From: Pseudomonadota bacterium | Lineage (GTDB): Bacteria; Pseudomonadota; Gammaproteobacteria; Acidiferrobacterales; Acidiferrobacteraceae | Direction of reading: 5' to 3' | Length of the DNA: 52,611 nt | NCBI GenBank assembly: GCA_021819125.1 | Contig: JAKARW010000005.1 | Coordinates: 1 to 52,611, forward strand | Part shown: piece after piece, positions 9,201 to 17,317 of the stretch | How the letters are laid out: each line of letters starts with the position of its first letter | Position numbering within the stretch: position 1 is the stretch's first letter | The notes under the pieces: model-generated | Seen by the model: the letters and a program-made list of their open reading frames with translations, nothing else | Told to the model about the DNA's origin: nothing | Databases searched by the model: none | Translations under genes and position numbers: made by a program

Positions 9201-12200
9201 ATGGGCGCGGGTGGTAAGCGCCCCGGTATCGGACCCGGCGGAGGGTTCGGTAAGGGCAAACGCGCTGATCTGCCCGCGCGCCAGAAAGCGCAGAAAGCGT
9301 TCATGGGCCGCCACGCGCTCCGGCAGGCGCGCGCGCTCCTCGGCCACGCGCAAGACAAGCGCCGTAAGTCCCTCGCCGAAGACCTGGGCGCGCTCGGCCA
9401 ACGTATCCAGATCCCGAGTCCGGGCGGCGGCCACCAGCGCCTCGAACCCATCGAGCAGGTCGCGGGCGAGATACTTCAGCGCCGACCCGGGTTTCAGGAA
9501 GCGGTCCTTGATGATCGCGGCCATCGCCTCGAGGGTCTTGCGCAGGGCTTTTGGGCGCGGACGCTCGCACAACGCGCGCACACGGCCCACGCCCCGGCGC
9601 AGACCGGCAAAGGACTCGCTGGAAAGGCCGGCGAGGTCTGCATCGAGCCGCGGGAGATCTTTTTGCAGGGCGAGCAGCACGGGCATGGTGCCGATGCTGG
9701 TGGAGGCCATGACCAAAAGGCCCACCGAGGGATCGACACGCCCCATGAGCAACTCCGCGAGCACGGCATACTCGGCCTTGCTCATGCCAGGCCCCCCCAG
9801 ATCCCGGGGGATCACCGTGGCGAAGGCATGAAAGGCCTTGAGGCGCGCGATATCGGATTCCGGGACCCCATGGCGGTCCTCGATATAACGGCCATAAGCG
9901 CCGCCGCCGGGGGCGCGAAACCCGGCGCGCACGAAACGCAGGACCTGCGCGCGCATGCGCCGCAATGTGGGATCGGCGCGGAAGTCCTCGGGCACAAAGG
10001 CCTCGTCTGCGGCCAACAGTTGTCCGAACAGAAAACTTCCGCTCTGGTAGGCAATCGGCGCAGTCGGTCGAGGGGCGATGGGGAGGCGGTGGGAGATCAC
10101 AAGCCGCGACGCAGGACTTGGGTCCACGGGGAAGCCGTGACTTACGAACACCGCCTCGGCACTATCACCCGGCCGCTTCCACAAGGCGCGCTCTTCGTGC
10201 GCCGAAAGACGCACGGGCTTTGCCGCCGGCCATTGCGACAAAACCATGGCGTCGCGATAGCGGCGGCTTAGAATGTCGTCCTCGGAATAGGCGATGCCCC
10301 CGAAGATCTGGCCCGCGCACCAGGCAAGGCCGTCCAGGGACACCCCGAAGCGTTCCTGGAGGAGCGCCACGGCCATGCGCGGCTCGCAGTCACACGCCGT
10401 GCGCAGGCGCCGGGCGAGCGCCAGCGCGTAGGCGATGACCGCCAGCAACCGTTTGACGGCGCCGAACTTATATATTGCATCGGACCCTGCGCGATCACGA
10501 AACGCCCCGGCGAACTGCACGCGCGCCCGGGCATGGGCATCGGCGCGCGCGAGCAGCGCCTCGCCATACCCTTCCAGAAAGGCCGCGTAGTAGCGGACGA
10601 AGGTCGTGTCGATAACCAACGCCTTCTCGCCCGATGCCGGCACGCGCACGCAACGCGCGGTGTCAAGACCGGCGGCACGCAAGGCGCCGGTGGCGACGAT
10701 GAGACTTTGGCCGTCGATGCCATGGGCGCCGACATCGGGAACCCACGCCGACAGGCCGTCGGCCTCGGGGGTAAGACACACGGTGAGGTGCGCCAGGCGC
10801 CGCGTGCACCGGGCCTCGGCCAACAGGTGATGCAGGGCCACAAATCCCAGTCCGCTGTCGTGTTCGGCAAGCGCCGCGATGACATCCTCGGGGCGCGCGT
10901 CGCGGCCATGCAGGAGACGCATCAAATCCTGGCGATCGTCAGCGGTCCATCCGCGGACGAGTCTTGTGAGGCGCGATGATGGAAAAACCGCTGCCGCCAA
11001 GCCGTGCCATTGGCGTCGCGCGAAGGCCTCGGATTCGTCGGCCGCGCACCGCGCCCCACGGGGCCGCCGGTCGGCCCGAGACCCCCGGGGCCCATCTGGG
11101 GACCCGGCGCCGGCCTCATCCAGCACACCGCGCGCGCCTGCGTCTTGGCCGGTGCGATGCGCATCCGGCAGCTCGTAGATGAGGCGATGCGTGCTCGTCC
11201 GCCGCCAATCGATGGCCGGGGCCACCAATCGGCACGATTCGCACTTGATGCAATTTTCGAAGACCACCGACACCCCACCCGCCGAACTACCCGGTCCGTA
11301 GACCGCCGCCGGGCATACGCGCTGCAGGCGCCGGGCATCCGCCACGGTAAGATCGCGAGGGACTCGGATATGACACAGGTCGGGCCCTGGGCGGCCGAGC
11401 GGGGCCAACCAATCGGTGGGCGAGTCAGGGGGGCTCCTATCCCACGAGAGACGCGCGCGGACCGCCCGTTCACGGCGGTAAAAAGGGGTGCGCATGACCG
11501 CCGAACGGCCCGCGACCAAAAGCTGCACGCCGTCTGCGGCAAACCGAAGCGCCCCGGAGGCGGAAAGCCCGGTCGCGCGCGCCAGCATACGCGCGGCAAG
11601 CCCGCGCACGCGCTCCGAAAACGCCGCGGCCAGACGGGTCTTAAGTCGTGGCAAACCACGGCCGTAGAAATACCCGATCCCGCGGGCAACCCCCGCAAGG
11701 CCCGGGGACGGCGCGGATACCGGCGTAAGTTTCCCTGCGCGCGACACGAGAAAAGTGACACCAAGCGGCGGACAATCGGGCACAAAGGCCTGGCGCGGCA
11801 GAGAGGCTACGACGTTGAGGGTGGCGCGATCGCGCATGAAGGAAAACGCGGCGCGCGCGCACGCCCGGGCGCGAACCTTGGGATCGGCGGTCAGCCCGCC
11901 GATCAGTGCCGGGAGGTGTTCGAAGATCAGGGGGCTTGCGTGCAGGGCCTCGGGCCAAGCGGCGGCCAGACGCGCGTTGTCATACTCGGGGCTCTCGCGC
12001 AAACGCCCGCCATAGGCCTCGGCAAGGGCCGCCGCCGAATAATCATGGCGCGGCCGCAGATCGAGGACCGCGTCGGCGAATGCCGCCCCCGACATCGCCG
12101 CCGGCCCCATGAAGTTCGGGTAGGGAAATTCGAGCCCGAGCCCCAAGGATGCCCCCCCGATCGCGAGCCCATCATAGGCGCACACCACCCCCTCGCGCAG

Positions 12201-13073
12201 GCCGCCGGCGCGGATCACCTTGGCCCCGTAGGCGATCTGCACGGCCCCTTCGAGGAGTACTGCAACCTCCGGCAGGGCCAGAAAGCGACGCATGAGCTGG
12301 GGGTGCGCCACCGGGCCGTAATCGGCAAGCGCCATCAGCGGCAGCACGAGCCCGACTGACAGGGTATCGTGATTCGTATACAAAAAGCCGCTCATGTCGA
12401 GGGCTGCGGTTCGGCCCTTGAACGAACCGTTGCGCAGCAGCCACTCCTGCGCGATGCCCTCGTGGGCGCCGACCCCGAAACGCGCTTCTATGGTCGCGGC
12501 CGGTAGCGCGAACACGGCCTTGATGCCTTGCGCGTAGCCGACCGCGGGACGCTCGAGCCCGGCACGCGTGAGCACCCCGGCGGCATCGCCCTCGGCCAGG
12601 AATACCACCCGCGCCTCGATCGGTCCGCGCGCGGTATCGACACCCACCACCCGTCCGCCCCTATACCGCAGTCCGGTGACCGTCGTGCGTGGTAGGACGA
12701 TGGCCCCGTACTCCACCGCGCGCGCCGCGAGATAGCGGTCGAGCTTGGGACGCAACACCGTCCAGGCCTCGCCGTAGTCGTTGCCGGCCACGGCGCGCGC
12801 CTCGAAACCCGCGCATCCGTCGCCCCCGTGGACGAAAAGCGAGCGCGCCACGATCCGCCGTTCGCGGGGGGCACGCGCCCAGGCATCCGCCCCCAGGACG
12901 TCCTCGCGCGCCAGAGTCTCGGCGTGATAGACGCCGCCCGACCAGTTTTCCGCGCCCGCGAATTCCGCGCCTTCGAGTACCAGGGCGCGCACCCCGGCGC
13001 GCGCAAGCTTCAGGGCGGCGGTGATGCCGGCCGGTCCCGCGCCCACGATCAATACCTCCGGCCCCTGACCCAT
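6219..13073 (-). CDS. Giant multidomain beta-oxidation/electron-transfer fusion: FixC-like FAD domain, FixX-like Fe-S domain, degenerate ACAD-like module, acyl-CoA dehydrogenase, ETF-beta, ETF-alpha (about 2284 aa)
   Basis: Single stop-free ORF. Start at MGQGPEVLIVGAGPAGI preceded by AGGAGG. Motifs in order: FAD Rossmann GAGPAG and GFLYTNHDTLSVGLV (FixC-like); CPAA...NCIKCESC (FixX/ETF-QO type); QIFGGIAYSEDD..RRYRDA; ALTEPSAGSDTG and RRDARILNIYEGTNEVQR (ACAD); GHVLVLVRD...PDLILAGSPE (ETF-beta-like); LYVAPRLLLALGVSGAPQHLAGIAPDTQIIAIN (ETF-alpha FAD signature). Confidence 0.9.
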   Translation of the reverse strand: MGQGPEVLIVGAGPAGITAALKLARAGVRALVLEGAEFAGAENWSGGVYHAETLAREDVLGADAWARAPRERRIVARSLFVHGGDGCAGFEARAVAGNDYGEAWTVLRPKLDRYLAARAVEYGAIVLPRTTVTGLRYRGGRVVGVDTARGPIEARVVFLAEGDAAGVLTRAGLERPAVGYAQGIKAVFALPAATIEARFGVGAHEGIAQEWLLRNGSFKGRTAALDMSGFLYTNHDTLSVGLVLPLMALADYGPVAHPQLMRRFLALPEVAVLLEGAVQIAYGAKVIRAGGLREGVVCAYDGLAIGGASLGLGLEFPYPNFMGPAAMSGAAFADAVLDLRPRHDYSAAALAEAYGGRLRESPEYDNARLAAAWPEALHASPLIFEHLPALIGGLTADPKVRARACARAAFSFMRDRATLNVVASLPRQAFVPDCPPLGVTFLVSRAGKLTPVSAPSPGLAGVARGIGYFYGRGLPRLKTRLAAAFSERVRGLAARMLARATGLSASGALRFAADGVQLLVAGRSAVMRTPFYRRERAVRARLSWDRSPPDSPTDWLAPLGRPGPDLCHIRVPRDLTVADARRLQRVCPAAVYGPGSSAGGVSVVFENCIKCESCRLVAPAIDWRRTSTHRLIYELPDAHRTGQDAGARGVLDEAGAGSPDGPRGSRADRRPRGARCAADESEAFARRQWHGLAAAVFPSSRLTRLVRGWTADDRQDLMRLLHGRDARPEDVIAALAEHDSGLGFVALHHLLAEARCTRRLAHLTVCLTPEADGLSAWVPDVGAHGIDGQSLIVATGALRAAGLDTARCVRVPASGEKALVIDTTFVRYYAAFLEGYGEALLARADAHARARVQFAGAFRDRAGSDAIYKFGAVKRLLAVIAYALALARRLRTACDCEPRMAVALLQERFGVSLDGLAWCAGQIFGGIAYSEDDILSRRYRDAMVLSQWPAAKPVRLSAHEERALWKRPGDSAEAVFVSHGFPVDPSPASRLVISHRLPIAPRPTAPIAYQSGSFLFGQLLAADEAFVPEDFRADPTLRRMRAQVLRFVRAGFRAPGGGAYGRYIEDRHGVPESDIARLKAFHAFATVIPRDLGGPGMSKAEYAVLAELLMGRVDPSVGLLVMASTSIGTMPVLLALQKDLPRLDADLAGLSSESFAGLRRGVGRVRALCERPRPKALRKTLEAMAAIIKDRFLKPGSALKYLARDLLDGFEALVAAARTRDLDTLAERAQVFGEGLTALVLRVAEERARLPERVAAHERFLRFLARGQISAFALTEPSAGSDTGALTTRAHPVRAALSPDAAGLWRFVTAHGPRVLLDERRLDFTASEVRYRLPDGQWARLDDSAWDATGGRARRRILCDSGKAHDYDDMGVLRDTPDGPVYEYFELSGSKMWISNGSLADRYCLYAKTAHGPTGFMVERRCEGLAVGRDEHKLGQRASPTNEIALSAVRVCASRVIGFEGHGQVNALETLSVGRGGLVVGAGALLERLVADYAPRLDPASPALARARYEYERLRTLGARLVGLMDRADLRRGDFRIEAALSKFLASEGLHRVLRALEIECGPSAAAMSEPIEKWRRDARILNIYEGTNEVQRFLVLKDLPALFARFAAIKATGSEALDRALGAFSAFLRPRLTDLKAREGDDGDGQILWFPVVDWVAELYAWAAQVERRQALGARGAAAETMAALSALEAVHEQAVTARARAVCALFAEASVYEQAVVGLAHRRAAATAQPAMAVGPGLRGHVLVLVRDWQHPDARDVRLSGEDLAVLDQILAACDRNVALDVTALIVTAAPCPDLAQRLGAAGARVRAVVTGGVADPAALAMVVAGLRPDLILAGSPEPLFLAALAGALNTVMVDGVTALAGAGARGYQLTRGPGRRVYVAYRRPLVICARLPATGRSDEFTAGEWFEALTTAPPEERLSGAVATACPAAVVPQAPPTDMGSPEALAAWLLTAIGGAPPAARAVASGTARQAAVMAVAGAGARGRACADLARGLGLPVAGVWLARDPGEPPPEGLDGPLFRIFAPDAAAPLAKALAPHLASASFIVLGPEEAILAGALGARLARPLYTDIVARQGDELVRACGGRRWRMRCPDRAVLVAAAGTGRIGSMGSAMTGAVEDWVAPEGRSGRFARVLHAVRATGLAGAEVVIDVGQGVADGAFFQRGLMRLKSRLSAMMGCEVALGATRKVVQESGLLPFEHQIGQTGLYVAPRLLLALGVSGAPQHLAGIAPDTQIIAINHDAAAPIFATREGGRPVVRCVGDARAWVEALLALLPKAGGKEAT

Positions 13074-13468
13074 ATAGCCTCCTGCCTCCAGTATAGACAC
13101 GCCCCATGGCCCCGTAGGGGCGGCTTTATATCGTGGCCGGAGAGGACCGAAAAGGCGCGCGATCCCCGGCCGGGCGCCGTTTGCTCGGGCGAGGCGTACC
13201 GGTCGAAACATTCAGGCATCCTTGCCTTCTAGGCCACGCGGCGCATGGCGGCTCGGCGTCGCTCGTCGTGGCGCACTGGCTCTCCCCTTTCCCGGCACGC
13301 CGCAGGCCTCATGTGGGGGAGCGCGTCGTGGCGTACGCCGGGGAGGCGTGAGGTGTCGCGGCCCATTTTTGGCTCCTTCCAAAGTCCCATGGACCGGCTC
13401 GCTCGTTTTTAGGATAGTGGGGGGCTTCGCACGCCGCGCGGGACCCATGCGCGAATCGAGGAGGTGGT

Positions 13469-14170
13469 GTGTCGACAGCAATGGAGGGCTTGGGTCGTGA
13501 TGCCGGTTCGGCGTCTTACCTTTTGCCGCGCGGGCTACGCGTGAATCTCGGCTGTGGGCCCGTCATGCCCAAAAACTGGATGAACGTCGATGGCAGCCGC
13601 CGGGCCTGGCTTATGGCTCATGGCGCCGGGCTTGATCGGCTGCTTGTGCGCCTCAAGCTTTTACGCGCCACGGCCTTTCGGCCGGGCATCGTCCATCACG
13701 ACCTGCGCAGACCCCTGCCGTGGGCGAACGATTCGGTGGCGGCCATCTACGCAGGCGAGGTCTGGGAACACCTCGAGTACGAGGATGCAAGGCGCCTTAC
13801 CAACGAGTGCCGCCGGGTCTTGATGAAAGGCGGCGTTCTGCGTCTGTGCGTCCCGGACGGCGTGGAGTTCTGGGAGAACTATCTCACGATTTTTCGGGAG
13901 GAACAGGCCCTCGAGCCCGCGAAGCGCCATGTCGAGCGTCTGCGCTCCCATGTGCGCATGTATTTCGACGATATATGCACCCGGCCGCCGGGACTCAAGT
14001 CCTTCAGTCATTTTCATAAATGGCAGTACGACGAGGTCCAGCTCGTGGACCTTTGCACGCGCTCCGGCTTTAAGGATGTCGGCCGCCAGGCGTTTGGCGT
14101 AAGCCGCATACCCGACATAGGCGTCCTCGAGCGATCGAATTTTCTGATCGTCGAGGGCGTCAAGCCCTGA
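13469..14170 (+). CDS. Class I SAM-dependent methyltransferase-like protein
   Basis: GLRVNLGCGPVMPKNWMNVDGSR motif I, HHDLRRPLPWANDSVAAIYAGEVWEHL, GGVLRLCVPD; GTG start assumed. Confidence 0.75.
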   Translation: MSTAMEGLGRDAGSASYLLPRGLRVNLGCGPVMPKNWMNVDGSRRAWLMAHGAGLDRLLVRLKLLRATAFRPGIVHHDLRRPLPWANDSVAAIYAGEVWEHLEYEDARRLTNECRRVLMKGGVLRLCVPDGVEFWENYLTIFREEQALEPAKRHVERLRSHVRMYFDDICTRPPGLKSFSHFHKWQYDEVQLVDLCTRSGFKDVGRQAFGVSRIPDIGVLERSNFLIVEGVKP

Positions 14171-14370
14171 GCCGGGCGCGCGGTTTGTCTGTCCCCTGAC
14201 GCGCCTGCTGCGCTTTTTGGTCCCTCGAGGGGGCGGTTTTAGTCCGGCATGGGTCATGGCGCCGCGCCGCCCGGACCAAAGGCGTTCTTAAAAAGGGGTG
14301 GCCCCGTCGCATGCGTCGCGCGCCTTGCGTGAGACGCTGAACAGGAGATGGTCGCGGATCTTTGTGGGCG

Positions 14371-16077
14371 TCACGCTTTATCATCATTAAGGCACGCCTC
14401 TTCTGAGGGCTGCGGGCCTGCCATGCCCGTGCCCGGCATTCCCCCTTCGGTCGAATTCACGAACACCGTCGGCAGATCGATGACCTCTTCTACCGCCTCG
14501 CCGGCGACCGACACCACGGCGAGGGCCTGGCGATGGTAGAGACGGCGCACGAGCGCGGCCGATACGAGGGATCGCGCGCGGCGGCGGCGGTCAGGGAGTC
14601 GCCCGAGGAGGCGCTCGAAAAATTGAATGGTGTGCCAGTCCTCGGTGCGCAGGCAGAGCTTCTGGCGGAAGTTTTGGAGCAGGGTATCCGCAAGGTCGCG
14701 GTCACCCACGGCCGCGTAGAAGCTTGCGATAGACTGCGCGGATATGATACCGACCGTACCGAAGGCGCGCCCTTTGTCCCAGAAGTTGAGATCGGAAAGT
14801 CCGTCTTTGTTGGCGCTCACGATTTCCTGATACTCGTCGCACAAAAACAGTACCGGGCGTGCTCGTTCCGCGGTGGGGCGCCTTTGCATGTACTGGAAGA
14901 ATCGTAGCTTGATAAAAGTGTAGACCACTTTGGCGCCCACCCCCCAGACGGCAAGCGGCAGATCGACGAGGATGACCGCGCCCGACCCGAGGGCTTCAAT
15001 CGCCAGGGCATCGGCGGGCGGGCAGAAGGCATCGACGAGATCCGGGTGGGTGAACGGCGTCAGCACCTGGGCTGCGCTCGCGAGCACGCCGGCCACCACC
15101 TTGGCGTCAAACCGCGTGAACACGCCTTCATGATAAGACTGGTAGCTGCGAAGGAGCCGCAAGGCTTCGGCGCTGAGGCCCGCGGCCTCATCGCGTAATC
15201 GGCGATCGCAGTCGGCGCGGACATCGTCGCGAAAGAGGTAGTCGTAAAGACCGGCGAGGCTATAGCGGTCGGGCAGAAACGAAAGCACGCCCAGGGCGTT
15301 GCGGCAAAGCTCGACTGCGGTCTCGGTCCAGAACGGGTCTCCGGGCGCGCCGTTTAGGAGCAGGACCGATTTCAAAAAGCCGGCGGCGGCCTCGGGCGTA
15401 AGTCCGCGCAAGAGATTGAACGCCCTCCGGCCAGGACCCACGACCGTAAGCTCTCGGCCGGCGCGGCGCGCAAGCCCCGCGGCGGCGACCCCGAAGTCCC
15501 CCTTGATGTCAAACAAGAGTCCGCCCATGCCCAAGGCAAGACACTGCAACAAGACAGGCTGGATGACCGAGGTGGTCTTACCCGAACCGATGCCGCCCAG
15601 GACCAAAAGATTCTGGCCGAGATCATCGCCCCCCAACACCAGGGACCGCCTTCCCCGACCCGGCCACAGGCCGCGGCGCCGCAAGAGTCCACCGGAGGCG
15701 CCAAGCCACAAGCGAATATCGGCGGACACGGCCGGGATTTTGGGCCATGGCGTGCGGATATTCGCCAAGCGGTGCATAAGCCAAACCATCGGGGCACCGC
15801 CCATCAACACCGCGGCCACGACGCCCGACAAAGACCCGCGCCGTGCGTGGGGACGCATGAGCCGGGGCCAGCCTACCTTGTCCCAGGGCGCGGGCCATGG
15901 GATGTCACGCTCCCGATCCCCCGGGGGCGCCGCATCGCGGGCTGCCGCCAGACGGACTGCCTCATTAAGCAGGCCGCGCGCCTCGAGCTGTTCGCCGACA
16001 TCCAGCAAGGCGCGCAGGCGCCGACGCGCCGCGCGCGCGCCAAGCGCGCGGGTCCATTGATGGCGATCGGGCGGCAT
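14371..16077 (-). CDS. TraD/VirD4-like type IV coupling protein (conjugative DNA transfer ATPase)
   Basis: Walker A VLGGIGSGKTTSVIQP, GGLLFDIKGDFG, Walker B VLFLCDEYQE, GIISAQSIASFYAAVGDRDLADTLLQNFRQKL; N-terminal hydrophobic segment. Confidence 0.8.
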   Translation of the reverse strand: MPPDRHQWTRALGARAARRRLRALLDVGEQLEARGLLNEAVRLAAARDAAPPGDRERDIPWPAPWDKVGWPRLMRPHARRGSLSGVVAAVLMGGAPMVWLMHRLANIRTPWPKIPAVSADIRLWLGASGGLLRRRGLWPGRGRRSLVLGGDDLGQNLLVLGGIGSGKTTSVIQPVLLQCLALGMGGLLFDIKGDFGVAAAGLARRAGRELTVVGPGRRAFNLLRGLTPEAAAGFLKSVLLLNGAPGDPFWTETAVELCRNALGVLSFLPDRYSLAGLYDYLFRDDVRADCDRRLRDEAAGLSAEALRLLRSYQSYHEGVFTRFDAKVVAGVLASAAQVLTPFTHPDLVDAFCPPADALAIEALGSGAVILVDLPLAVWGVGAKVVYTFIKLRFFQYMQRRPTAERARPVLFLCDEYQEIVSANKDGLSDLNFWDKGRAFGTVGIISAQSIASFYAAVGDRDLADTLLQNFRQKLCLRTEDWHTIQFFERLLGRLPDRRRRARSLVSAALVRRLYHRQALAVVSVAGEAVEEVIDLPTVFVNSTEGGMPGTGMAGPQPSEEACLNDDKA

Positions 16078-16156
16078 CAGGGAATCTCCCGATAAAAATC
16101 GAGCCTAACAAGGGCTACGCTTGCCCGCCTATCGGGAATATGCCGGGAGACTTGCC

Positions 16157-16930
16157 ATGATGCCCGTTTTGTCCATACGGGGGCGGCGTTCGGGTCAGAA
16201 GGAGGGGCTCGTGGCGCGCGCGGCCTACTGCGCAAGACGCCGGATGCACGATGAACGGCGCGGCCGGGTCTTTGACTTTTCACAACGCCCCGGGCTTGCC
16301 TGGTCAGAGCTGTCGCTCCCCGATGCGCTGCCCGCCTATCTGGCGGATCCGGAGCGGCTATGGAATGCCATCGAGACCGCGCGCACGCGCAGCGTCGGGG
16401 GACAGGCCTGCGAGCTTATTATGGGGCTCCCCCGAGGCCGGCCGCTGCCGATGCATGCCGCCTTCGTGCGCGGCTTCGTCGTCGAGGCATTCGTGACGCG
16501 CGGACAGGCCGTCGACTGGCATATCCATTATGACAAGGCCGGCAATCTCCATGCGCACGCCCTGGCAAGCCCCGCCTGGGCGGGTGTCGTCAATCGAGCC
16601 ACAAGCGACCGGTCAGGGGCGCGCGGCGAACGGCGCTCCGGCCTTCACGCCACGTGGCGGCGCCACTGCGAGCGCTGGGGGTTTACCTGCGATACCGAGG
16701 CATTTTGCCTCAGGGGCGCCCCGCGGGCTTGCGCTTACGCCCTCGGCCGGCGAGGGATCATGACCCGCCGATGGCGCGAGCGCGCCGCGCGCCAAGCGCT
16801 CGTCATCCGCCCCCCGGGGAATCGTTGGCCGGCGTGGCTTAGACTACGACTGCGACGTCGGGCGCGTGATGGGCGTGATGGGCGTGAAGGGGTGCCAGGG
16901 GCGCGACGGGCGCTCGCGCGCGAGCGCTAG
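16157..16930 (+). CDS. MobA/MobL-like relaxase (mobilization protein)
   Basis: GLVARAAYCARRRMHDERRGRVFDFSQRPGLAWSEL...LPDALPAYLADPERLWNAIETA and His-rich metal motif DWHIHYDKAGNLHAHALAS. Confidence 0.7.
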   Translation: MMPVLSIRGRRSGQKEGLVARAAYCARRRMHDERRGRVFDFSQRPGLAWSELSLPDALPAYLADPERLWNAIETARTRSVGGQACELIMGLPRGRPLPMHAAFVRGFVVEAFVTRGQAVDWHIHYDKAGNLHAHALASPAWAGVVNRATSDRSGARGERRSGLHATWRRHCERWGFTCDTEAFCLRGAPRACAYALGRRGIMTRRWRERAARQALVIRPPGNRWPAWLRLRLRRRARDGRDGREGVPGARRALARER

Positions 16931-17064
16931 AAATCAGGGAGTCGGCCGGGGCGGCCTAGATCGGGATTTTCTTTCGTCACACCACCCCCGACGTTCGGCG
17001 GTCGTGCTCCGGACACGGATGTCATAGGCTTGCCGTTTGCGCGAGAATACAAGGGTGCTTATCA

Positions 17065-17307
17065 ATGAATGCGGTGAGGATCATCGGCGTACTGCTCGTC
17101 GTCCTAGGGATCCTGGGCGCGGCCTACGGCGGCTTTAGCTACACGCACAAGACCGACGAGGCCCGGCTCGGGCCGTTCGCCTTATCCGTGAAACACACGC
17201 ACCACATCAATGTCCCGCTGTGGGTGGGTGTCGGGGCGGTCGTCGTAGGCGGGGCGCTGTTGCTCGTAGCCGAAGGCCCATACCAGGGGGCGCGGGAGAA
17301 CGGCTGA
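17065..17307 (+). CDS. Small two-TM membrane protein (DUF3185-like)
   Basis: 80 aa with two hydrophobic helices, RIIGVLLVVLGILGAAYGGFSYTHK. Confidence 0.6.
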   Translation: MNAVRIIGVLLVVLGILGAAYGGFSYTHKTDEARLGPFALSVKHTHHINVPLWVGVGAVVVGGALLLVAEGPYQGARENG

Positions 17308-17317
17308 CGAAGGGCCC

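Noticed and set aside
9141-10271. 376-aa plus-strand ORF antisense to the ACAD part of the fusion
   Set aside because: Shadow ORF; no domain motif, opposite strand has catalytic ACAD motifs
11004-12359. 451-aa plus-strand ORF antisense to the fusion gene
   Set aside because: Arg/Gly/Pro-rich shadow ORF opposite a strand with clear FixC/FixX motifs
13074-13468. Promoter boxes for the fusion operon (TATACT near 13090, TATAAA near 13125 on the minus strand)
   Set aside because: No acceptable -35 at proper spacing was found; cannot be supported by eye
16648-16660. CGCCACGTGGCG palindrome as a ParB parS site
   Set aside because: Does not match the TGTTNCACGTGAAACA consensus and lies inside the relaxase gene; no convincing parS was seen in the window
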